A stretch of DNA of 15,234 bases from Fervidobacterium sp. (GTDB lineage Bacteria; Thermotogota; Thermotogae; Thermotogales; Fervidobacteriaceae), in contig DPXZ01000109.1 in the NCBI GenBank assembly GCA_003526765.1, positions 1 through 15,234 on the forward strand, written 5' to 3'. The position numbers and the translations under genes were made by a program. Below are positions 1 to 5,183 of this stretch, piece by piece (position 1 is the stretch's first letter; every line of letters starts with the position of its first letter). The notes beneath the pieces are model-generated. The model saw nothing but the letters and a program-made list of their open reading frames with translations. It made no database searches and was not told where the DNA came from.

Positions 1-15
1 AAGTAACTTGCCAAA

Positions 16-522
16 TTATCCCTTTTCAACCTCTTCACCTCCTACCAATTGTACACCACAAGTACTAAAAAAGAAATCAGTAAGTGAATCAGGGTAACCT
101 TCGATGAATACAACACGCTTTATTCCGGCATTCACTATCAACCTTGCACAAACAGAACAAGGTTTATGCGTTACGTAAATTGTTGCTCCTTCAGTCGATA
201 TACCAAACCGAGCTGCCTGCATCAGCGCATTCTGTTCTGCGTGCAATCCGTAGCATATTTCCTGGTTTTTTCCTGACGGAATCTTCAAATCATCCCTAAT
301 GCAACCAATCTCATCGCAATGTGGAAAATTTGATGGGGGCTGATTGTACCCAGTTGCAAGAATTCGTTTGTTCTTGACGATCACAGCACCAACTTTTCTG
401 TGGAAGCAAGTTGACCTTTCCGCAATCATACTGGCCACTCTCTTAAAATAATCATCCCAATCTTCACGTTCATTTTTCTTGGGTTTTATGGTAACATTTT
501 TAAGGTATTCATCCAAGTCCAT
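16..522 (-). CDS. Deoxycytidylate (dCMP) deaminase, zinc-dependent, ComEB-like
   Basis: Predicted to deaminate dCMP to dUMP in the cytosol, feeding dTMP synthesis. Seen in the 168-residue protein: the zinc/catalytic HAE motif (H94, E96) and PCSVC (C122, C125) of the cytidine/deoxycytidylate deaminase fold. The Cys-rich insert FPHCDEIGCIRDD...EICYG (residues 67-92) before HAE is typical of dCMP deaminases rather than CMP/tRNA deaminases. The frame stays open to an ATG at 567. I choose the ATG at 522 because GGAGGT lies 10 nt upstream of it (538-533), the 567 start has no Shine-Dalgarno site, and a good promoter (597-569) would start transcription inside the extra segment. The gene is divergent from ogt. 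Family assignment is firm; the exact start is inferred. Confidence 0.92.
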   Translation of the reverse strand: MDLDEYLKNVTIKPKKNEREDWDDYFKRVASMIAERSTCFHRKVGAVIVKNKRILATGYNQPPSNFPHCDEIGCIRDDLKIPSGKNQEICYGLHAEQNALMQAARFGISTEGATIYVTHKPCSVCARLIVNAGIKRVVFIEGYPDSLTDFFFSTCGVQLVGGEEVEKG

Positions 523-532
523 CAGACTAAGA

Positions 533-538
533 ACCTCC
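533..538 (-). promoter_or_regulatory. Ribosome binding site deciding the dCMP deaminase start
   Basis: On the minus strand GGAGGT (538 to 533) stands 10 nt before the ATG at 522-520. The longer alternative start (567) has only AT-rich sequence upstream. This favours the 168-residue protein over a 183-residue one. Confidence 0.75.
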
Positions 539-557
539 AAATTCTTCGTTCTTTTAT

Positions 558-586
558 TTGACACCATAATTCTAAAACATTACCAA
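558..586 (+). promoter_or_regulatory. Putative promoter for ogt-pbp
   Basis: A perfect TTGACA (558-563) is followed after 17 nt by TACCAA (581-586), a weak -10. An alternative -10 is CATAAT (565-570) with a poor -35. The promoter overlaps the divergent one for the dCMP deaminase gene, so the two may compete. The ogt Shine-Dalgarno GAGGTGA (608-614) follows. Confidence 0.4.
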
Positions 587-597
587 AACAAAATCAA
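569..597 (-). promoter_or_regulatory. Putative sigma-A promoter for the dCMP deaminase gene
   Basis: Read on the minus strand: -35 TTGATT (597-592), a 17-nt spacer, -10 TAGAAT (574-569, 5 of 6 consensus). The predicted transcription start is near 562, giving a leader of about 40 nt to the ATG at 522. It lies downstream of the alternative ATG at 567. Seen by consensus matching only. Confidence 0.6.
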
Positions 598-620
598 ACC
601 TAGACAAGAGGTGACTAAAG

Positions 621-1118
621 ATGCATAATTCTGAAATCTTCGTTGTTAGGTGTGAAATCGGTTCTATACTTATTTATTGTAGCACATCCGAAGAGAGAGT
701 GTGTGAACGAATTGAATTTTCGGATGAGCAGCTTGAAGAAACTGCTGAGAACATCTTTACATCACAAATCAAAGAATACTTGAATGGCAGTATAAAAGTT
801 ATAGATTTTCCTGTATCCTACAAGAAAGATACCAAATTTGCACACATATTGGAGCAATTGAGGGAGCGTGTAAATTATGGTAGAATAATTACGTATGCTG
901 ATTTGGCAACAATCTGCAATACCACACCCAGAGTTGTGGGATTTGCAATGGCTTCAAATCCACTGCCTTTGTATTTCCCATGCCATAGAGTTGTTGCTAA
1001 AAATTCTCTGGGCGGATTTGGTGGAAGATCCAATATATCGAGCAACTCGGCGAGTAAGAACAAAATAGACGGAATGAAGTGGAAAAAATACCTTTTGAAC
1101 CTGGAGGGATCAATTTGA
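621..1118 (+). CDS. ogt: Methylated-DNA--[protein]-cysteine S-methyltransferase (Ogt/AGT)
   Basis: A suicidal DNA repair protein that takes alkyl groups from O6-alkylguanine onto its own cysteine. The 165-residue protein has the AGT signature PCHRV at 120-124 with acceptor C121. The helix-turn-helix precedes it, with the arginine finger in TPRVVGFAMASNP (R104) and the hinge Asn (N113), and there is the usual C-terminal LLNLEG. The N-terminal ~75 residues match the small, poorly conserved ribonuclease-like domain of the family. Length is normal for stand-alone Ogt. The ATG at 621 follows GAGGTGA (608-614) at 6 nt. Its TGA (1116-1118) overlaps the TTG start of the PBP gene, so the two are probably translated together. 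That pairing is not functionally obvious. Confidence 0.95.
   Translation: MHNSEIFVVRCEIGSILIYCSTSEERVCERIEFSDEQLEETAENIFTSQIKEYLNGSIKVIDFPVSYKKDTKFAHILEQLRERVNYGRIITYADLATICNTTPRVVGFAMASNPLPLYFPCHRVVAKNSLGGFGGRSNISSNSASKNKIDGMKWKKYLLNLEGSI
1103..1108 (+). promoter_or_regulatory. Ribosome binding site inside ogt, setting a TTG start for the PBP gene
   Basis: GGAGGG at 1103-1108 lies in the last codons of ogt, 6 nt before TTG 1115-1117. The only other in-frame start nearby, GTG 1079, has no good Shine-Dalgarno and would add 12 polar residues ahead of the membrane anchor. The TTG start gives an N-terminus beginning M-K-R-F followed directly by the hydrophobic segment. Confidence 0.8.
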
Positions 1119-3124
1119 AAAGATTTCTGTTAATTTTGTTTATCATCATTGCAGCTGTATCGTGTGTGGTACCATTAGCCATATACGAATGGTATACAGG
1201 AAGATTAGAATTGCCACAGAACAACGTGCCATCAAGTCTTATCGTTGAGTACTCTGATGGTACACCACTTTATACGCCAAAGACAGTATGGGTGGATTTT
1301 GATAATATTCCCACTTCTTTGAAAGACTTTATAATAGCATCTGAAGATAAGAGATTCTACACACATAGTGGCGTAGATATAGTTGGTATAATCCGTTCAG
1401 CCATAGTCATACTGACAAGTGACGACATACAAGGTGGAAGTACAATAACTCAACAACTTGCACGTACATTGTACCTCACAATGGAACAAACGTGGAAAAG
1501 GAAGATAAAAGAAGCATTCATAGCATTGTGGCTGGAACAGAACTATTCAAAAAACGAGATACTGGAACTATACATAAATTCAGTCTACTTAGGAAATGGT
1601 GTATTTGGCTTTCCTGCAGCAGCAAAATACTATTTCAACAAGACACTTGACCAACTTAGCACGTCAGAAATCGCAATGCTTGTGGCAACGCTTAGATCAC
1701 CCGAAAAAGCTAACCCTTTGAAAGATTTGAATACAGATTTCTCCAAAACAGTTCTTAGAAAAGCATTGGAGGAAGAAGTTATAAATTCAGGTGAATACGA
1801 CGAAGCACTCAAAAAGATCGGTGAAAAACATTTGTACGCTGTAAAGACCGCCAGTCAAAGTTTTGACAATGATCTATTCTGGATGGTTGTACTTGAACTC
1901 AGAGACCTTGGCTTTGAGTTGGGTAATTTGAGAAATGGTTCTAGAGTAAGGACGACAATTGACAAGAACATGCAAATGCTTTTGAACAACAACATAGATA
2001 AATCAAACATGGCTGGTCTCATCGTTGAGCACACTACCGGAAGAATACGTGCAGCTTACGGATTGGGTATAAACAACGGTAGAAGACAGCTTGGCTCCGT
2101 TGTCAAACCATTTTACTATTATCTTGCATTCATGGCAGGTTGGAACAAGAGCGACATACTTAAGGATGAACCTCTGACTATAGGGAAATGGTCACCTCAG
2201 AATTTTGACAAAGCATTTTGGAAAGAAGTCACTTTAGAGAACGCGCTCATATATTCTCGTAACGTTCCATCAGTGAATTTATTTATGGCATTGGGGCAAA
2301 ATAACGTACAAAACTTCATGAAAAATGAACTAAAAGTTGGTGGATATTATCCAAACGACGCTACAATTTCATTGGGTACGGTTGAAACATCACTAATAGA
2401 CGTTGCAAAAGGATTTGAACCTATTTTTAACGGTGGGATAGTGATACAACCAAGGTTAATAGAGTATGTCAAAGACAAAGATGGAATGATGCTCTATTCC
2501 TACAGGCCTGACATTGTAAATGTGGTCAAGGCACCAAAAAACATGGACCAAAGAACACCTACGGAAGCTTCGGTGATGATGCTTCAGCTCATGAGAAAAG
2601 TTGTGACAATGGGAACCGGTACGTCGGCTGCAATGCCTGGCAGGACAATATACGGTAAGACCGGTACTGCGGAGAAGAATGCATGGTTCGTTGGTGGTGA
2701 TGGCAGGTATATATTCTTACTTGCAAAAGATGGTAAAGATCTAACCGGCGGTGGTAGCGTCGCACCGGTTTGGCGTAAAATTGCACAAAACATAGAAATT
2801 GGATATATAGATGTATCCTTACCTGTGTGGGCAAAAATTACTCCAACTGAGCCAAAGACTGCAGGTGAGACAACCATTGCACCAGAACAAAATGAAGGCA
2901 TATCCATTACTGGTGAATCTAGTGAGACACAAAACGCTACATCACCAGAAGAAACTATATACACCAGATTGCAAAATGGAGACATAACGGTAGATGAAAT
3001 AGTAGACTTCCTCAAAACACTTGATTCAGATAAACAAGTAGAGGTATTATCGAGGGTAAACGAGATAGATCCGGTCATTGCCTCGGAGGTATATCAAAAA
3101 CTAAGTGGTGGCGGCCAATTCTAA
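1115..3124 (+). CDS. Class A penicillin-binding protein (glycosyltransferase 51 plus transpeptidase)
   Basis: A bifunctional peptidoglycan synthase anchored in the inner membrane. With the TTG start at 1115 it has 669 residues. In order: a short KR cytoplasmic start and transmembrane anchor (about 4-25); GT51 domain (about 60-205) with all five signatures, EDKRFYTHSGVD (catalytic Glu77), GGSTITQQLART, KRKIKEAFIALWLE (second Glu141), KNEILELYINSVYLGNG and AAAKYYFNK; and a transpeptidase domain (about 285-570) with SVVK (nucleophile Ser328), SRN (381-383) and KTGT (515-518). After it come a Thr/Glu/Pro-rich linker and a helical C-terminal tail of about 60 residues that I do not recognise. The transpeptidase part is compact compared with PBP1a/1b. 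All catalytic motifs are intact. The gene overlaps ogt by 4 nt and ends in tandem repeats. Confidence 0.93.
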   Translation: MKRFLLILFIIIAAVSCVVPLAIYEWYTGRLELPQNNVPSSLIVEYSDGTPLYTPKTVWVDFDNIPTSLKDFIIASEDKRFYTHSGVDIVGIIRSAIVILTSDDIQGGSTITQQLARTLYLTMEQTWKRKIKEAFIALWLEQNYSKNEILELYINSVYLGNGVFGFPAAAKYYFNKTLDQLSTSEIAMLVATLRSPEKANPLKDLNTDFSKTVLRKALEEEVINSGEYDEALKKIGEKHLYAVKTASQSFDNDLFWMVVLELRDLGFELGNLRNGSRVRTTIDKNMQMLLNNNIDKSNMAGLIVEHTTGRIRAAYGLGINNGRRQLGSVVKPFYYYLAFMAGWNKSDILKDEPLTIGKWSPQNFDKAFWKEVTLENALIYSRNVPSVNLFMALGQNNVQNFMKNELKVGGYYPNDATISLGTVETSLIDVAKGFEPIFNGGIVIQPRLIEYVKDKDGMMLYSYRPDIVNVVKAPKNMDQRTPTEASVMMLQLMRKVVTMGTGTSAAMPGRTIYGKTGTAEKNAWFVGGDGRYIFLLAKDGKDLTGGGSVAPVWRKIAQNIEIGYIDVSLPVWAKITPTEPKTAGETTIAPEQNEGISITGESSETQNATSPEETIYTRLQNGDITVDEIVDFLKTLDSDKQVEVLSRVNEIDPVIASEVYQKLSGGGQF

Positions 3125-3156
3125 TAATATCTATTTAATATCTATTAATTTCTATC
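3125..3156 (+). repeat. Tandem 11-bp duplication just after the PBP stop codon
   Basis: TAATATCTATT occurs at 3125-3135 and identically at 3136-3146, followed by a diverged third copy (3147-3156). It begins immediately after the stop TAA (3122-3124). No coding or hairpin role is evident. Confidence 0.8.
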
Positions 3157-3161
3157 GCGTT

Positions 3162-3207
3162 GAGAGTGTAGATTGTACATCACACGTGCTTTCCCTGTCA
3201 CACTCTC
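3162..3207 (+). other. Inverted repeat in the ndk leader
   Basis: GAGAGTGT (3162-3169) is perfectly complementary to ACACTCTC (3200-3207), with a 30-nt loop containing the palindrome CACGTG. The GTGT of the left arm could instead pair with the nearer ACAC (3182-3185). No T tract follows, so it is not an intrinsic terminator. It could be a leader RNA structure or processing site; function unknown. Confidence 0.4.
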
Positions 3208-3226
3208 CACAAATCATAGATATCTT

Positions 3227-3235
3227 GGGGGTGAT
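3227..3235 (+). promoter_or_regulatory. Ribosome binding site setting a GTG start for ndk
   Basis: GGGGGTGAT (3227-3235) is an extended match to the anti-Shine-Dalgarno sequence just before GTG 3239. The frame is open upstream to 3173, but the extra 22 residues are not NDK-like and have no ribosome binding site. Confidence 0.85.
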
Positions 3236-3238
3236 TCT

Positions 3239-3682
3239 GTGGAAAGAACGTTCATAATTCTCAAACCAAACACTGTGCGCAGAGGTCTAATCGGCGAGAT
3301 AATAAGGAGATTTGAACAGAGGGGAATAAAGATAGTCGGGATGAAATTCCTGAAGATAACAAGGCAACAAGCTGAAAGGCTCTACGAATGTCACAAAGGA
3401 AAAGAATTTTATGACGAATTGATAGAATTTATGACGAGTGGCCCTGTCGTGACGTTGGTGTTAGAAGCACCAAGGGTCTTGGAACTTGTAAGACACATAG
3501 TCGGTTCAACTGATCCATTGAAGGCCGAAGCAGGCTCGATAAGGGGAGAATTTGCACTCACTGTTACAAAGAATTTAGTCCATGCCAGCGACTGTCCAGA
3601 TGGCTTTGAAAGGGAGTCATCGATATTCTTTAGCCCAGACGAGCTCATAGAGTATTCACTCGACGTGCAAGATGACATATAG
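3239..3682 (+). CDS. ndk: Nucleoside diphosphate kinase
   Basis: Transfers the gamma-phosphate between nucleoside tri- and diphosphates through a phosphohistidine, balancing NTP and dNTP pools in the cytosol. The 147-residue protein has the family N-terminus ERTFIILKP (catalytic-site Lys9), GLIGEIIRRFE, and the active-site loop NLVHASDCPD with phospho-acceptor His115. The end of the fold is also recognisable (ESSIFFSPDE). Most family members have HGSDS or HASDS; here the serine is replaced by Cys118. Length is typical for bacterial NDK. The GTG start is set by the GGGGGTGAT site. The gene may be cotranscribed with pbp (114-nt gap, no terminator seen between them) and ends at a strong hairpin. 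Confidence 0.96.
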   Translation: MERTFIILKPNTVRRGLIGEIIRRFEQRGIKIVGMKFLKITRQQAERLYECHKGKEFYDELIEFMTSGPVVTLVLEAPRVLELVRHIVGSTDPLKAEAGSIRGEFALTVTKNLVHASDCPDGFERESSIFFSPDELIEYSLDVQDDI

Positions 3683-3743
3683 GCGACATATAGGTGATAT
3701 ACGATAGTATCTAAAGTATCTAATGAAAATATCTGAAAATAGC
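3674..3743 (+). repeat. Three successive short tandem duplications spanning and following the ndk stop
   Basis: GACATATAGGC/T occurs at 3674-3684 and 3685-3695 (11-bp unit; the ndk stop TAG at 3680-3682 lies inside the first copy). AGTATCTAA occurs at 3706-3714 and 3715-3723 (exact 9-bp unit). TGAAAATATC/TGAAAATAGC occurs at 3724-3733 and 3734-3743 (10-bp unit, one mismatch). All lie between the stop codon and the terminator. Confidence 0.85.
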
Positions 3744-3767
3744 TTACAAAGTAATTCAAAAAGGCAG

Positions 3768-3802
3768 AAAAAGCCGGAGTATGGTCATCACTCCGGCTTT
3801 TT
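3768..3802. terminator. Bidirectional intrinsic terminator between ndk and the coiled-coil gene
   Basis: A perfect 13-bp stem: AAAAAGCCGGAGT (3768-3780) with ACTCCGGCTTTTT (3790-3802), and a 9-nt loop. The A tract on one side and T tract on the other make it usable in both directions, as expected between convergent genes. Confidence 0.93.
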
Positions 3803-3839
3803 AGCTATCTTGGTACTACTTACTCAATTATTCAACTGG

Positions 3840-4661
3840 CTACTTCCCACTATTTTGGCGCAATTCCATTACAACCGTCTCAAGTAATGAGACTTTTCCA
3901 GACAACTTTTTTACCTCGTCCGTCAATTTACTGACAGCATCATACAACACGATTATATCTTTATCTTGTTCCAAATTCTTTGCAGAAACCTTTTCTAATT
4001 GGGCAGAAATCTGGTCTATATCATCTTTAAGAACAGAAACCGCTTGCTCCAAATCATCTGCCGAAACCTTTGAATTATTCATATCATAAATCAGATTCGT
4101 GTACTCTTCAAGTAAAGATAATCTCGTGAGGATATCATCATTTTGCACTTCTACTGCATTCACACTCTCTTGAAGAGATTGCATTTGTTCTGGATTAACT
4201 GCCGCCTCAAGGGATTTTATTCTATTCATGATATCAGCTATAGCCACATCTGCATCTTCCTTTGTCAAATAAATCCCCGAAATGCTCGACAGGGCATTGC
4301 TATGGTCGCCAAGAATTTCGTAAATACTCAATATCTGATCGTTCAAAATGTCAGTTGAAACATCCAGGTTATCAATAGCTTCTACAAACTGGTTCACATC
4401 ATTGACTGCCGCATACAATTCATCAATCTTTGCATTGATTTGGTCAAAGAGTGCCTCAACTCTTTCATTATCTGCCTTGTTCGAGAGAGAATCATACATT
4501 ACATTGAGATACTCTTCGACATTTGATATCCTCAAGTCTAACTCCTCATACATCGGTTCTAAAGATAGTTCATCAGGATTACTCAACTCATCTGCTTCAC
4601 CTTCGGCAAAAACGAAAAGAACGCATACGACCGTCATGATCAAAACTAACAACTTTTTCAT
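3840..4661 (-). CDS. Exported coiled-coil protein of unknown function
   Basis: Not recognised as a named family. The 273-residue protein starts with a clear signal peptide (MKK, hydrophobic core 4-18, likely cleavage after FVFA at residue 19). An acidic stretch rich in Glu/Asp follows (20-45). The rest is almost entirely predicted helix with heptad-spaced Leu/Ile/Val, such as LEQAVSVLKDDIDQISAQLE and LTDEVKKLSGKVSLLETVVM, a long parallel coiled coil. The mature part has no cysteine and there is no C-terminal membrane segment. It is therefore likely periplasmic or envelope-associated. Rod-like coiled-coil proteins (Omp-alpha) link the outer toga in Thermotoga, but this one lacks the SLH domain and C-terminal anchor, so that role is only a guess. 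The ATG follows GGAGGGG; it is probably monocistronic with its own promoter (4764-4735). Confidence 0.85.
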   Translation of the reverse strand: MKKLLVLIMTVVCVLFVFAEGEADELSNPDELSLEPMYEELDLRISNVEEYLNVMYDSLSNKADNERVEALFDQINAKIDELYAAVNDVNQFVEAIDNLDVSTDILNDQILSIYEILGDHSNALSSISGIYLTKEDADVAIADIMNRIKSLEAAVNPEQMQSLQESVNAVEVQNDDILTRLSLLEEYTNLIYDMNNSKVSADDLEQAVSVLKDDIDQISAQLEKVSAKNLEQDKDIIVLYDAVSKLTDEVKKLSGKVSLLETVVMELRQNSGK

Positions 4662-4734
4662 ACTATCCCCTCCTTTTCAAGATGATTCCAAGTTGATTCC
4701 CATTAGAGCCATAGATACCAAATTCGTCAATCAA

Positions 4735-4764
4735 ATTATACAACAATTATTCCATATTTGTGCA
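4735..4764 (-). promoter_or_regulatory. Putative promoter for the exported coiled-coil gene
   Basis: On the minus strand there is a perfect -10 TATAAT (4740-4735), preceded by an 18-nt spacer and TGCACA (4764-4759, 4 of 6). The predicted start near 4728 gives a 66-nt leader ending with GGAGGGG before the ATG at 4661. Confidence 0.5.
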
Positions 4765-4800
4765 CAGAAAATCACGAACACCTGTTTTGTTTGTTCCAAC

Positions 4801-4824
4801 ATCTTTGTATAGTTCTTTGTATAG
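4801..4824 (+). repeat. Tandem 12-bp duplication
   Basis: ATCTTTGTATAG (4801-4812) is followed directly by TTCTTTGTATAG (4813-4824), 11 of 12 identical. It is intergenic. Confidence 0.8.
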
Positions 4825-4847
4825 ATGCCACCCGTAATTTCTCTACC

Positions 4848-4867
4848 ATCATCGGTTATCATCGGTG
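4848..4867 (+). repeat. Tandem 10-bp duplication
   Basis: ATCATCGGTT (4848-4857) is followed directly by ATCATCGGTG (4858-4867), 9 of 10 identical. It is intergenic. Confidence 0.75.
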
Positions 4868-4947
4868 CAATGATTTCACAAAGTGATTAATTACGACAAA
4901 CAAATAGAAACAAGCAGCGATTCACAATAATCTATCAACGGTCAACA

Positions 4948-4978
4948 AAAATCGACTTCAGCCACTCAAAATCGACTT
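4948..4978 (+). repeat. Direct repeat spaced 20 bp, adjacent to the hydrolase-glpK promoter
   Basis: AAAATCGACTT occurs at 4948-4958 and 4968-4978. The 20-bp centre-to-centre spacing is about two helical turns, and the second copy touches the proposed -35 element (4978-4983). It could be an operator or simply another slippage product. Confidence 0.55.
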
Positions 4979-5006
4979 TGGTGAAAAAAAGAAAAGAGAA
5001 TACAAT
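4978..5006 (+). promoter_or_regulatory. Putative promoter of the hydrolase-glpK unit
   Basis: TTGGTG (4978-4983, weak -35), a 17-nt spacer, TACAAT (5001-5006, 5 of 6). The predicted start near 5013 would place the antiterminator hairpin at the very 5' end of the transcript. A promoter further upstream is not excluded. Confidence 0.4.
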
Positions 5007-5021
5007 TCAGTAAATACTTGC

Positions 5022-5050
5022 GTAAGGTAGAGAACAAGAGAAAACCTTAT
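5022..5050 (+). promoter_or_regulatory. Antiterminator hairpin, probable GlpP target (leader 1)
   Basis: GTAAGG (5022-5027) pairs with CCTTAT (5045-5050), five Watson-Crick pairs plus one G-U, around a 17-nt purine-rich loop TAGAGAACAAGAGAAAA (5028-5044). The loop matches that of the glp operon leader at 8948-8964 in 13 of 17 positions. The 3' strand also forms the base of the downstream terminator, so the two folds exclude each other. GlpP as ligand is inferred from the glpK and glpP context. Confidence 0.78.
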
Positions 5051-5106
5051 CAACAATTTGCAGGATGAACAATTTCCCTGCGGTTGTTTGGTAAGGTTTT
5101 TTGTTT
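5041..5106 (+). terminator. Leader terminator (attenuator) upstream of the hydrolase-glpK unit
   Basis: 5041-5064 pairs with 5077-5100. The core is GCAGG/CCTGC (5060-5064 with 5077-5081), and the base is AAAACCTTA with TAAGGTTTT, with a one-nt bulge on each side and a few G-U pairs. It is followed by TTTGTTTT. No plus-strand gene lies between the ndk terminator and this hairpin, so it is not the end of a gene. It sits inside the leader of the downstream unit and must be overridden for expression. Confidence 0.85.
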
Positions 5107-5170
5107 TCACAGGAATTCTTCATAAAGATTGATTTTCTTGGTAGTTAAAGTTACCATCTTTCAAATTAGA

Positions 5171-5177
5171 GGGGGTG
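5171..5177 (+). promoter_or_regulatory. Ribosome binding site deciding the hydrolase start
   Basis: GGGGGTG (5171-5177) stands 6 nt before ATG 5184. The in-frame GTG at 5175 is part of this site and so is not the likely start. Confidence 0.75.
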
Positions 5178-5183
5178 TATGTT

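Larger units (their letters stand above)
4765..4977. other. Gene-free stretch upstream of the hydrolase-glpK leader
   Basis: I see no credible gene on either strand. An open frame at 4348-4812 on the plus strand is a shadow of the coiled-coil gene. The stretch contains only AT-rich sequence and short direct repeats (4801-4824, 4848-4867, 4948-4978), which are listed separately. Confidence 0.6.

Noticed and set aside
1115..1170. Lipoprotein signal in the PBP N-terminus (Cys in IAAVSC)
   Set aside because: The residue at -3 is Ala rather than Leu/Val/Ile, and class A PBPs use this region as a transmembrane anchor.
2584..3078. 164-residue open frame antisense to the PBP 3' end
   Set aside because: Composition typical of a reverse-strand shadow; the plus-strand frame carries KTGT and continuous PBP homology.
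3173..3238. 22-residue N-terminal extension of NDK
   Set aside because: Not NDK-like, no ribosome binding site, and the GTG at 3239 has an excellent one and gives the family's normal N-terminus.
4348..4812. 154-residue open frame on the plus strand
   Set aside because: It mostly overlaps the coiled-coil gene in antisense, is Ser/Thr-rich in the manner of a shadow frame, and has no ribosome binding site.
5041..5106. Terminator of an upstream plus-strand gene or stand-alone small RNA
   Set aside because: No plus-strand gene lies upstream after the ndk terminator, and the same hairpin-plus-loop arrangement recurs before the glp operon, so a leader attenuator explains it better.
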